Shown here: positions 27,782-36,346 of the stretch, one piece after another
How positions within the stretch are numbered: the first letter of the stretch is position 1
How the letters are laid out: every line of letters starts with the position of its first letter
NCBI GenBank assembly: GCA_965238305.1
Contig: CBDEHK010000001.1
Location: forward strand, 3,906,001 to 3,970,000
Origin: CBDCGJ01 sp965238305
GTDB taxonomy: Bacteria; Pseudomonadota; Alphaproteobacteria; GCA-2731375
DNA: 64,000 nucleotides
Reading direction: 5' to 3'
The notes under the pieces: model-generated
Seen by the model: only the letters and a program-made list of their open reading frames with translations
Told to the model about the DNA's origin: nothing
Databases searched by the model: none
Made by a program: the position numbers and the translations under genes

Positions 27782-28900
27782 TCATTCCGCCGGCACAACA
27801 TAATCTGCTTTGGGAATTGGCCCTGGCGGTCCAGGCAATCTACCTTTCAGTCGCAATACGTAACCAATTATCTCGGCGGCGGCTTTGTAGAAATGCGGTG
27901 GAATTTCTTGGTCAACTTCAACGTCTTTATAAATAGCGCGCGCCAATGGTGGATTTTCTATAATAGGTATATCGTACTCAGCGGCAATCTCGCGAATTTT
28001 CAAAGCCATATGGTCCATGCCTTTTGCCACCAGGATAGGTGCCGCCATTGCCGCTTCATCATATTTTAGCGCCACTGCAAAATGAGTTGGGTTGGTCAAG
28101 ATCACGTCTGCTGTCGGAACTGTAGAAGCAATTCTTGCCATCGCTCGCTGCATGCGAATTTGACGAATTTTGCCTTTTATTGCCGGATCACCGTCAGCTT
28201 GTTTGCGTTCGTCTTTGACCTCCTGCTTGGTCATCTTATGATCTTCGGTCCACTTGTATTTTTGAAATGCAGCGTCTGCAAGAGCAATGAAGGTCATCAC
28301 ACCAAGGACGGTTGCAATCATCAACAAAGCTAGTTCTTCAATGAAATGGACAACGTCAATCACATCCATCGTCGGAACCAGACGTAAAAACTGCATATCC
28401 GGAAGAACTACGATCGCAGCAAATGAGCCAATAACAACTAGTTTGAATACAGCTTTTCCTAACTCCACAAAACTGCGCACGTTGAACAGTTTCTTTAGAC
28501 CTTTGACCACATTCAATTTGTTGAACTTTGGTTTCAACTTGTCCGGCGACCAGGTCGGTTTTGCCATGATGGAGTTGCCGACAATGGCAGCCGCAATCAA
28601 TATCAACATCGGCAAAAACAAAACGATCGCAAGATCTGAACCAATCTCCTTCAAGAAACCGACAAGTGACAGTCGATCCAATCGAATATCGTGGGGATAG
28701 CTGAGAAATTTAACTGAGGTATCGCGGATGCCGGACGCAACAAGGTCGCCAAATAGCCATACCGAAACACCACCGCCCAGCAACATGAACCAGTGTTTGA
28801 TTTCCTGACTTTGCGGTATGTCACCCTTGCGCCGGGCCTGGGTGATCTTCTTTCTTGTTGGCCGCTCTGTCTTTTGGGATTTATCAGCTGTGTCTGACAT
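27782..28900 (-). CDS. flhB: Flagellar export apparatus protein FlhB
   Basis: Substrate-specificity switch of the flagellar type III export gate. 372 residues: charged N-terminus (KTERPTRKKITQARRKGDIP), four membrane helices, then the cytoplasmic domain with the self-cleavage site NPTH in VILTNPTHFAVALKYDE. The C-terminal Pro-rich tail (LPGPPGPIPKAD) is usual. Last flagellar gene of the operon that begins at flgB; 16 bp after fliR. Confidence 0.97.
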   Translation of the reverse strand: MSDTADKSQKTERPTRKKITQARRKGDIPQSQEIKHWFMLLGGGVSVWLFGDLVASGIRDTSVKFLSYPHDIRLDRLSLVGFLKEIGSDLAIVLFLPMLILIAAAIVGNSIMAKPTWSPDKLKPKFNKLNVVKGLKKLFNVRSFVELGKAVFKLVVIGSFAAIVVLPDMQFLRLVPTMDVIDVVHFIEELALLMIATVLGVMTFIALADAAFQKYKWTEDHKMTKQEVKDERKQADGDPAIKGKIRQIRMQRAMARIASTVPTADVILTNPTHFAVALKYDEAAMAAPILVAKGMDHMALKIREIAAEYDIPIIENPPLARAIYKDVEVDQEIPPHFYKAAAEIIGYVLRLKGRLPGPPGPIPKADYVVPAE

Positions 28901-28916
28901 TTGTTATCTCAACATC

Positions 28917-29678
28917 TTAATTCGTCACCATAACAGTCGCCATTGTTTCAAAATGCTGTAAAAACCACATGATCGAAGCAGATGAAACCAGCATCAACAT
29001 CAGAAATCCCAACATCAACTGCAACGGTATCGCAATAAAAAATAACTGAATTTGCGGCATCAAGCGTTGTAACAATCCAAGCCCTAAATAAAACATTATA
29101 CCATAAACAATGAATGGCGAAGCCATCTGCAGCCCGATCGCAAACGATTTCGACACAATCATGATTACGACCGATGCAAGATCTTCTGCCATCGGGGATT
29201 GCCCCGGTGGAAACAATTCGTAGCTATCTAACAGGCCTTTTATCAATACAAAATGAAGACCGGAAAAAAAAATCGCCATGGTGCCAAGTAGGTTCAAATA
29301 AGCGGCGACCAGGCCGGCCTGGGAATCTTGATTGGGATCCACGGTCTGGGCATATGCAAGGCTGGTTTGGAAGGCAATTATCGTGCCGGCTGTATGTAAT
29401 GCGCTCACCGTTAACCGTGCGATACCGCCGACGAACCCGCCAATTACGATTTCACCGATGAGTAGGGTTGCTAATGCCGCCACAGAACTGGGTACTGTCG
29501 GTATAGATGACGATAACAAAGGGGTAATGATGAAAGTAAGAGAAATAGCAAAACCAAGCCGGACCCATTGCGGCACATAACGCTCACCAATACCTGGCAT
29601 CATGAGAAAAATGATACTGATTCGGACGAACACTAGCAGGAAGGCAAATATTTGCTGTGAAGAAATGAGATCAAGCAT
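28917..29678 (-). CDS. fliR: Flagellar export apparatus protein FliR
   Basis: 253 residues, almost wholly hydrophobic, with six or more membrane helices and the family features FAFLLVFVRISIIFLMMPG at the N-terminus and the amphipathic loop AQTVDPNQDSQAGLVAAYLN. Part of the FliPQR export gate. Lies between fliQ and flhB in the usual alphaproteobacterial order. Confidence 0.96.
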   Translation of the reverse strand: MLDLISSQQIFAFLLVFVRISIIFLMMPGIGERYVPQWVRLGFAISLTFIITPLLSSSIPTVPSSVAALATLLIGEIVIGGFVGGIARLTVSALHTAGTIIAFQTSLAYAQTVDPNQDSQAGLVAAYLNLLGTMAIFFSGLHFVLIKGLLDSYELFPPGQSPMAEDLASVVIMIVSKSFAIGLQMASPFIVYGIMFYLGLGLLQRLMPQIQLFFIAIPLQLMLGFLMLMLVSSASIMWFLQHFETMATVMVTN

Positions 29679-29701
29679 AGCTGCAAGTTCTCATGAACCG
29701 G

Positions 29702-29968
29702 TTACTGCAAAGACGCGACACGGTCGGCGATCCGAATCATAAAATCCGACATCGTTCGGTTCATATGCGGCAGGAACACCAATAACGCCGCAAAAATTGA
29801 CAGAATCTTAGGTACAAAAGTTAGCGTCATTTCTTGAATTTGCGTCAGAGCTTGAAATAAGGCAATCGCGAGTCCAACTGCGAGACCGACAGCCATTATA
29901 GGCGTCGCCGTCAGCAACAATGTCAGAATTGCATCTTCGGTGACATCCATCGCCAAACTGGTTTCCAT
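29702..29968 (-). CDS. fliQ: Flagellar export apparatus protein FliQ
   Basis: 88 residues with two hydrophobic helices, the standard FliQ size. Family features include AILTLLLTATPIMAVGLAVG, the inter-helix motif LFQALTQIQEMTLTFVPKI and a C-terminal F-L-P-H-M segment. Helical-hairpin component of the FliPQR gate. Located between fliE and fliR. Confidence 0.96.
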   Translation of the reverse strand: METSLAMDVTEDAILTLLLTATPIMAVGLAVGLAIALFQALTQIQEMTLTFVPKILSIFAALLVFLPHMNRTMSDFMIRIADRVASLQ

Positions 29969-30022
29969 TTACACGCCGTATCCCATATTTGTTTGAAACG
30001 CTAGCACTCGGGATACCAATCC

Positions 30023-30355
30023 TCAAATCGGCATTTGGATAATTTTTTCATAAGATTCCATCACTTTATCCCGAATAGCTATGACAGTTTGCAAAGTGAT
30101 TTCGGCATTCGTTACGGCCGTCACGACATTCACCATGTCAATATCTTCCGCTGCGGCGCGAATACCCGCCTCTTCGCCACTCTTTGCTGCGTCTATGGCG
30201 CCTTTGGCAACATCTTCCAACATGGCTGCAAAATCCGACTGCTTACCGTCAATCCCGTCGAAGCCGGCGCCTTCGCCACCGCCGCCCAAATCTTTCACCC
30301 GCTTCAAAGCATCGCCATATGCGACTGAAGCGTTAATTGCGCTGGCATCTACCAT
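30023..30355 (-). CDS. fliE: Flagellar hook-basal body protein FliE
   Basis: 110 residues. FliE joins the MS ring and export gate to the rod. The C-terminal block is diagnostic: VVTAVTNAEITLQTVIAIRDKVMESYEKIIQMPI. A low-complexity Gly-rich stretch (DLGGGGEGAGFDGIDG) follows the N-terminal helix. It sits between flgC and fliQ, the conserved order flgB-flgC-fliE-fliQ-fliR-flhB. Confidence 0.96.
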   Translation of the reverse strand: MVDASAINASVAYGDALKRVKDLGGGGEGAGFDGIDGKQSDFAAMLEDVAKGAIDAAKSGEEAGIRAAAEDIDMVNVVTAVTNAEITLQTVIAIRDKVMESYEKIIQMPI

Positions 30356-30380
30356 GTTTCAGATTCCTTTAGTCCGTCGG

Positions 30381-30794
30381 TTATGATTTCAACAAATCTA
30401 CTGTACGCTTGACCATCGACTTTGTCACATCGATCACACTAACGTTGGCTTCATAACTACGTTGCGCCTCTTTCATATCGATCAGCTCCACTAACGTGTT
30501 GACGTTAGAGCGTTTCACATAGCCTGCTTCGTTGGCGGCCGGATGGTTCGGTTCATATTCAACAACAAACTCAGCCTGATCACGCACGATTTTATCGACC
30601 GCTAGCTGCATTGCACCTGTGCTCTTGTCAATTTCGCCTTTGAAGGAAATTAATTGCCGACGATAAGGGTCGCCACCAGGTTCAGTTGCTGTGGAATTTG
30701 CATTTGCTAAGTTTTCTGAAATTACCCGCATTCTGGTGCCTTGAGCTCGCATCGCGGAAGCGGCGATCGTTACGGCTTTTGACAGTTCCATCAT
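30381..30794 (-). CDS. flgC: Flagellar proximal rod protein FlgC
   Basis: About 137 residues from the ATG at 30794, with AGGAAA upstream; the frame reaches back to 30812 but those residues lack family similarity. Conserved rod features: SENLANANSTATEPGGDPYRRQ near the N-terminus and SNVNTLVELIDMKEAQRSYE at the C-terminus, which form the D0 coiled-coil. Follows flgB. Confidence 0.96.
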   Translation of the reverse strand: MMELSKAVTIAASAMRAQGTRMRVISENLANANSTATEPGGDPYRRQLISFKGEIDKSTGAMQLAVDKIVRDQAEFVVEYEPNHPAANEAGYVKRSNVNTLVELIDMKEAQRSYEANVSVIDVTKSMVKRTVDLLKS

Positions 30795-30829
30795 AATTTT
30801 TTTCCTAACCATCCATTCCGCGTAACATT

Positions 30830-31264
30830 CTAGCGGGATTTCGTTATTGCCATCTTAAGAAGTGAAACGCCTTTTTTGTAGGCGTTCGCCATCAGACCAT
30901 AATTTTCTGCCGTTTTACCAATTTTGATAATTTCTTCCTCAATGACGACTGAATTGCCGGATGGAGAGGCCTCATAATCAGTTCTTATTTCCTTGGCGTT
31001 TGTTTTGAATTCAGCCCCTTGGCTCGAACCCGTTAGATGTGCGGCATGTGTTGTACGCAGTGTATGCGCATCTGAGCGGACAGTTTTTCTCGACCCAATG
31101 CCGTCATCAAGAAATTTGCTGAAATCTAGCCTGGCAATATCTTTTGAACGATATCCGGGGGTGTCGGAATTCGCCACGTTCTCGGCTAGGATTTTCTGGC
31201 GATCATTTAGCCAATTCATCTGTGTCGTGATGGCTTTGAAATAATCTAGATTGTTGATATCCAT
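30830..31264 (-). CDS. flgB: Flagellar proximal rod protein FlgB
   Basis: 144 residues with the rod N-terminus LNDRQKILAENVANSDTPGY and C-terminal helix YGLMANAYKKGVSLLKMAI. First gene of the leftward operon flgB-flgC-fliE-fliQ-fliR-flhB(-cckA). The divergent intergenic region upstream (31265-31517) contains an exact CtrA-type box at 31386. Confidence 0.95.
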   Translation of the reverse strand: MDINNLDYFKAITTQMNWLNDRQKILAENVANSDTPGYRSKDIARLDFSKFLDDGIGSRKTVRSDAHTLRTTHAAHLTGSSQGAEFKTNAKEIRTDYEASPSGNSVVIEEEIIKIGKTAENYGLMANAYKKGVSLLKMAITKSR

Positions 31265-31385
31265 TTCGAATTCCGTTCTTGCAACGATTCTGTCGCTTTG
31301 ATTTGTTCACCGACATTGTAGTTTTTTAGCTTAGGTTTCCATTTGGTTTACTATATTTTGCTAACCTGACCTTATCGGTAAACTG

Positions 31386-31400
31386 TTAACTGCCGCTTAA
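31386..31400. promoter_or_regulatory. CtrA-type box between flgB and the fliO operon
   Basis: TTAACTGCCGCTTAA is an exact TTAA-N7-TTAA match to the CtrA consensus. It lies midway in a 253-bp divergent intergenic region, about 122 bp from the flgB start and 118 bp from the rightward TTG start, so it could serve both. By chance about one exact match is expected in a window of this size, so position is what makes it persuasive. Confidence 0.65.
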
Positions 31401-31517
31401 TATTCACAAAGCAAAAAGCGTACCATTGACCAGACGAAGATCTATACAATATCCAGTATAGCGAATGCTTAATGCCGCTATATACAGGACAATATTTGCC
31501 TTAAAACGAGGAAGAAA

Positions 31518-31814
31518 TTGACCCGACCAAACGATCTAATACGACGCGGTAGTGTATTGCGGGCAGAACTTGCCGATGCCAACAAATTAGTCGCAAATGG
31601 CGAACGCGTCGATCTATCGCATTTTGAAGCGCGGATTAGGGGCTTTTGTAGCGCGATCAACTTGCTCGCATCAATTGACGCGCAATCATTCGCTGCACCC
31701 TTACAGGAAATTATATTGGCGCTAGAAGTGTTAGAGAAAAACGTAAATACTCAGCTGGAGCAGAATCGGCAGCGATTGGCCCGACTGGAAAATCAACAGC
31801 AAGGGAAACATTGA
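31518..31814 (+). CDS. Small protein upstream of fliO, unknown function
   Basis: 98 residues, mostly helical, no membrane segment or signal peptide. It opens TRPNDLIRRGSVLRAELADA and ends in a likely coiled coil (LEVLEKNVNTQLEQNRQRLA). The start is a TTG at 31518 backed by GAGGA about six bases upstream; no ATG is available. The stop and the fliO start overlap as TGATG, which shows coupling and supports a flagellar role. No family recognised; a chaperone or accessory of the export gate is only a guess from context. Confidence 0.65.
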   Translation: MTRPNDLIRRGSVLRAELADANKLVANGERVDLSHFEARIRGFCSAINLLASIDAQSFAAPLQEIILALEVLEKNVNTQLEQNRQRLARLENQQQGKH

Positions 31815-32140
31815 TGGAGTGGGTAGAGTATTCACGCTTCATTTTGGCACTTGTTTTTGTTCTGGCATTGATCGGGTTGGCGGCCTGGATCGCCCGAAAA
31901 TTCGGTTTGATGCCGAATGTAAAGGCGAAAATTCGCCCCGGCCAAAGATTACAAATTTTGGAGATGATAAACATCGACGCCAAGCGCCGACTTCTCCTTG
32001 TTCGTCACGACAACAATGAACATCTCATTTTGCTTGGAGGCGACGGTGATTTGATTTTGAATAGTGTAAACAAAAACAACAACAAAGCATCGACCACATT
32101 ACCTAATGTCTCAACGGACGATAGCGCCGAGCCAAGATGA
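31814..32140 (+). CDS. fliO: Flagellar biosynthetic protein FliO
   Basis: 108 residues from the ATG at 31814. One membrane helix (about 8-28: ILALVFVLALIGLAAWIARK) followed by a small cytoplasmic domain (ILEMINIDAKRRLLLVRHDN, HLILLGGDGDLIL), the FliO layout. FliO assists assembly of the FliP ring. It overlaps fliP by 4 bp and the upstream small gene by a TGATG junction. Confidence 0.9.
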   Translation: MEWVEYSRFILALVFVLALIGLAAWIARKFGLMPNVKAKIRPGQRLQILEMINIDAKRRLLLVRHDNNEHLILLGGDGDLILNSVNKNNNKASTTLPNVSTDDSAEPR

Positions 32141-32880
32141 CCATGCAAACTCGCACGTTTTGGTTAACGATCATGGCATTCGTGTTTGTCGTGATGTCCG
32201 CTTCAATCGCCAATGCGCAACAGGTGACCGTCGATTTAGGTGATAGCGGTCAATTAACCAGTCGGGTGATCCAGCTCATAGCGCTGCTGACCATCTTGTC
32301 ATTGGCACCTTCCATACTTGTGATGGTGACATCGTTCACGCGCATTATCATAGTCTTGTCATTGATTCGCAGCGCCATTGGAGTACAACAAACTCCCCCC
32401 AACTCAGTATTGGTCAGCTTGGCTTTGTTTCTCACATTTTTCGTGATGTCACCGACCCTGACGGAATCCTATGAACAGGGGATTGAACCATTATTGAACG
32501 AAGAAATTTCTGAAATTGAAGCGTTCAATCGTGCAGCGAAGCCGATCCACACTTTCATGATGACCCATGTTCGTGAACAGGAGCTTGAAGTTTTCCTGGA
32601 TTTAAGTCGGGATCCGGCTCCCGCAACACCTGAGGCTATGCCGTTCAAGATATTGATTCCGGCCTTTGTGGTTAGTGAACTTAGGCGCGCTTTTGAGATC
32701 GGGTTTTTGATGTTCATCCCGTTCTTGATTATCGACATGGTCGTCGCAAGTGTGTTGATGTCGATGGGCATGATGATGCTGCCACCGATCATGATCGCTT
32801 TACCGTTCAAGATAATCTTTTTTGTCTTGGTGGACGGCTGGTCGCTAGTCGCCACAAGTTTGGTGCGAAGTTTTGCTTAG
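32137..32880 (+). CDS. fliP: Flagellar export apparatus protein FliP
   Basis: 247 residues with a cleavable signal sequence ending near ANAQQ, then four membrane helices. Diagnostic blocks are MVTSFTRIIIVLSLIRSAIG followed by QQTPPNSVLVSLALFLTFFV, FKILIPAFVVSELRRAFEIG and SMGMMMLPPIMIALPFKIIF with the final VDGW. Pore-forming ring component of the export gate. Last gene of the rightward fliO operon; convergent with the TPR gene 10 bp away. Confidence 0.97.
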   Translation: MTMQTRTFWLTIMAFVFVVMSASIANAQQVTVDLGDSGQLTSRVIQLIALLTILSLAPSILVMVTSFTRIIIVLSLIRSAIGVQQTPPNSVLVSLALFLTFFVMSPTLTESYEQGIEPLLNEEISEIEAFNRAAKPIHTFMMTHVREQELEVFLDLSRDPAPATPEAMPFKILIPAFVVSELRRAFEIGFLMFIPFLIIDMVVASVLMSMGMMMLPPIMIALPFKIIFFVLVDGWSLVATSLVRSFA

Positions 32881-32890
32881 CGAAACGATT

Positions 32891-35800
32891 TCAATTTAGG
32901 GCACTCAATCCACCAGACTTCAACTTATCACGATAGTTTTCCATAAACGCTTCAAAATCGTTCACGCGCGCGATTGCCGGTGCCAAGTCGCGAAATTTTG
33001 TTTTCGTCGGATCAAATTGATGGGTTATGACGTTAAACATATCGGCATATTCGCTGGCTTTCATTAATTCACCGTAGCGGCTACGAATAGTTACCAGAGC
33101 AGATGTATCATCCGACAAGAATTCGGATACGGCGAGTTTGATTATCTGTTGCCCCTCAACTCGGCTCAAGGGTGCCTGCTCTTTCCACCTTTGACCAATC
33201 AATTTGTCGAACGCACTGGCCGCGTCCTGCCAATGTTGGGCGTGCCAATATATATCTGCGCGAAGCAAATCTGCGGTACCGCTGTCGTCAGCCTCGATCA
33301 ATTCTAGCGCCTCTTTAGTTCCGCCTTTGAGCGCATATGCCTTGGCACGCAAATATAATCGTTCCGAACGCAGTCCTGCCGGGATTATTTTAAACGCGCT
33401 TTCGTCTAAAGCTTTTATGGCGCCGTCAGCATTTGCATCAAGCAATTTGATGACAGCTAATCTGGCCCCAACGCGGGATTTTTCCGCCCCTTTCAAGCGA
33501 AACTCAATTTGATGCTCGAGGAGTTCTGCCGCCTTGCCTAACAAATCGACTTCAGCCAACCGGTCCGATAGTCGCCTGATCATCTCGTCGCCATTTGGTC
33601 CAACCGGAGTCAGTTCCTGAAAATCAAAATACAAGCCCAACGCCGACACAGGTTCAAGAATTTCGACTTTCTCAGATAAGAAAATATCTTCAAAAACTTT
33701 GTCCATCAACTCGGCCATGGATTTAACTTCTCGTGAATTCGGAAATTTTGTCACGCCAGTTCGCAACAGCGATAAGCCTTCACGATATTCGCCTTGTGCA
33801 ATTTTTAACTCCGCCAATCGGTAAATAAGATCAAGTTCAAACCCATCACCACGCCAGGCATAGTGCAAATTCTCTAGGTTATTGACAGCAGTTGTGTTGT
33901 CAATTTTATCCAGACTGTGCTCGAGATTAATGCGATCCATTGATGCGCGTGCACGGACCGGGTGATAATTTAGATCAATAGCTTCATCCAACAAATTCAA
34001 GGCGTCTTCGTATTTCTCCTGCCTTGCAGCTTGCAAACCGCGCATCCACGCCAAATTCGATTTTGCCTGCAAATCCAGGTCACCGGTACTCAAAAGTTCC
34101 GTAGCTACAATAAAGCTTTCTTCGTCCGCCGTTTTTGTCGCGGCCAACATCCAGTCCTCCAGGACGCGCTGTTTCAACGGCGACGGTAATTCTGAGAATT
34201 GGTTCATACCGGCTGGAAAAATAGCTACCGCTTTATCGAATTCCCCTTCATTTGTGTGAATCACACCGCGCCACAAAGCGACGTCGGGATATTCCGCGAG
34301 ATCGACATGCGAGAGATCGTCTCGTGCCAAGTCGTCTTTGTGGCTCAACAATCGCGCCAATCCACGTGCGGCACGATAAACGTGGTTGCGAACAAATTTC
34401 GCATCATTTTCGTCGATCAGCGTCATTTGGCCCAAAGCTTCAGCGCCGAGGCCGTAGGACAAATAGAGTTTAGCCAGCTCAAATCTCGCACGATTTCGTG
34501 CTGCATCTGAGGTTCTGGCAATATTGGTCTGAAGCCTAGACTTAGCCTCAACAAAACCAAGATCACTGCCCCCACGCCAACCCAAAAGATCCATTACTGG
34601 ATTTTTTGTCGCGACGACACCAAATCTTGAATCGCCCCGCCCTATGGTCATGGTTGCAGGAGAAAGAGCAAGAGAATCTGGCGCCAATACGGAAATCTTG
34701 TCGCGAGCGACATCAACACTCACTGAATCTAATTTTGGGCGAATGGCTATTCCTTGAATTGTCCGTAGTGTTTCGAAATCAACATATTCACCAGCAATTG
34801 TCACAGCGGCACCCGATGTAATGACCGGAACCACGATCAGCCTGTCTAAAATGTTGTTGTCAAAAAAGGCAACTGGTTTACCATTTTCAATGGTCGGAAA
34901 AATCAATTGCGCACCCTTCGCCATGCCAGTGCTGCGAATGCTCGGGATCGGATTTTCAACAGATGCTTCTGTTCGCGAAAGTTCAATTACCCAAATCGCT
35001 TGTTTGCGAAACATCGACGGCGACAGACCAGGCGAAAGTTTAATGGCTAAAATCGTAGCTTCGCCATGATCAATTTGTGAAACCGCTTCAACGGATAATG
35101 AATCGGATGCGGCGCGCAATAACTCAGCTTTGCGCGGCACATCAAATACGACCCACAATATGCCTAAGCGATCGAATGCGGCGGCGGCAACGGGTTGACG
35201 AAATGGAAAAACGATCCGCGATGTTACGTCGCCGTCTTCGATAAGGACGAGAACTTTACTTTCGTCTTGGTGGGGCGTCGTAGAGGCGAGTTCAGGTATT
35301 CTAGGACCCGTGGCCGCCGCCTCCACAATTTTTGGCAGTGACATCTTCGGCATTAGCGGACCGGCTTGCTCCGAAGACGGCTCTATTTTTAGGGAGATCG
35401 GTGCCTGCTCTACATCGATCTGATCTTCGTCAACCGGGGATATGACGTCATTGGTTGTTTTTTCAGGGGCGGTATTTTCAGTTTCGTTTGATGTTGATGA
35501 TGCTATCGATGTCGTAGTGTCTGCGGATAATTGGGCCCCGATCGTTTCATCAACAGCCGTAGTTGATGAATTTTCTGGCGGTATTGGATCAGGCTTCTTA
35601 ACTTCCACCGATTGTTTCGGCGACGGCTTTTGACCAAAGGGAGGCTTAAAGATATCAACGACGATTTTGTTACCGACACGAAAATGCTTTACCGGCGCAT
35701 TTGCGGTTTTGGATATCCGGATTGCTGAACCATTTGCACCTTGGACATTTTCCACATTGTCGATGAATTTCAGTTTAGAGGGGCGAACATCACGCAAATC

Positions 35801-36346
35801 AAAATTCACGTTCTCCCCGAACGACAAAGTTAAGGAGCTGAATTCCGTGATCGCATCATAAGCAACGCGGCGCGGCCAATCGATCACCAAACGTGATTTA
35901 TCATCATGTACACCGGCGCGCAATTTGACCCGTGCTACGGTGCCGGCGGCGGTTTCCGCAGATGGCGGCACTTTCGCCTCTGTTACCTGTTTGTCGACAA
36001 GATCAACAATAATAATGTTGCCGTCTTGGCGTGATACAAAATTAATCGGTTTTACCAACATAAGCTCGAGCGATTTATCATCTGGGCGGCGAACACCTGA
36101 CACGTAGTTTGGTAATTCTTCTGTAATCACCTCAAATCTAGCGACGATTTCTCGTTCGAATGTAATGCGCAGGATCTTGTCGTTTTGAGCTGAACGCATG
36201 CCCACAGGCTTTGGCCAGTCGAATACCAGGCGCGCAAAATCGCTATGCTGGCTTACCCGAACCGCAACGCCATCGGCGGAACTGGCAGAAGCAAAAAAAT
36301 AGGAGAATGCTAAAACAACAACAAAACCAAAGAAATAACGGATCAC
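32891..36346 (-). CDS. Large exported TPR-repeat protein linked to the flagellar motor
   Basis: 1151 residues with a signal peptide (cleavage near FASASSADG). The first about 240 residues hold two AMIN-like beta modules (VRVSQHSDFARLVFDWPKPV, VHDDKSRLVIDWPRRV). A low-complexity acidic and Ser/Thr/Pro linker follows (about 240-340), another beta region, and then from about 600 a long helical series that reads as TPR repeats (FELAKLYLSYGLGAEALGQM, ALNLLDEAIDLNYHPVRARA, AELKIAQGEYREGLSLLRTG). Its start overlaps motB by 4 bp. Proteins of this design occur next to mot genes in other alphaproteobacteria. A periplasmic scaffold for the stator or motor is likely by context; not demonstrated. Confidence 0.75.
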   Translation of the reverse strand: MIRYFFGFVVVLAFSYFFASASSADGVAVRVSQHSDFARLVFDWPKPVGMRSAQNDKILRITFEREIVARFEVITEELPNYVSGVRRPDDKSLELMLVKPINFVSRQDGNIIIVDLVDKQVTEAKVPPSAETAAGTVARVKLRAGVHDDKSRLVIDWPRRVAYDAITEFSSLTLSFGENVNFDLRDVRPSKLKFIDNVENVQGANGSAIRISKTANAPVKHFRVGNKIVVDIFKPPFGQKPSPKQSVEVKKPDPIPPENSSTTAVDETIGAQLSADTTTSIASSTSNETENTAPEKTTNDVISPVDEDQIDVEQAPISLKIEPSSEQAGPLMPKMSLPKIVEAAATGPRIPELASTTPHQDESKVLVLIEDGDVTSRIVFPFRQPVAAAAFDRLGILWVVFDVPRKAELLRAASDSLSVEAVSQIDHGEATILAIKLSPGLSPSMFRKQAIWVIELSRTEASVENPIPSIRSTGMAKGAQLIFPTIENGKPVAFFDNNILDRLIVVPVITSGAAVTIAGEYVDFETLRTIQGIAIRPKLDSVSVDVARDKISVLAPDSLALSPATMTIGRGDSRFGVVATKNPVMDLLGWRGGSDLGFVEAKSRLQTNIARTSDAARNRARFELAKLYLSYGLGAEALGQMTLIDENDAKFVRNHVYRAARGLARLLSHKDDLARDDLSHVDLAEYPDVALWRGVIHTNEGEFDKAVAIFPAGMNQFSELPSPLKQRVLEDWMLAATKTADEESFIVATELLSTGDLDLQAKSNLAWMRGLQAARQEKYEDALNLLDEAIDLNYHPVRARASMDRINLEHSLDKIDNTTAVNNLENLHYAWRGDGFELDLIYRLAELKIAQGEYREGLSLLRTGVTKFPNSREVKSMAELMDKVFEDIFLSEKVEILEPVSALGLYFDFQELTPVGPNGDEMIRRLSDRLAEVDLLGKAAELLEHQIEFRLKGAEKSRVGARLAVIKLLDANADGAIKALDESAFKIIPAGLRSERLYLRAKAYALKGGTKEALELIEADDSGTADLLRADIYWHAQHWQDAASAFDKLIGQRWKEQAPLSRVEGQQIIKLAVSEFLSDDTSALVTIRSRYGELMKASEYADMFNVITHQFDPTKTKFRDLAPAIARVNDFEAFMENYRDKLKSGGLSALN

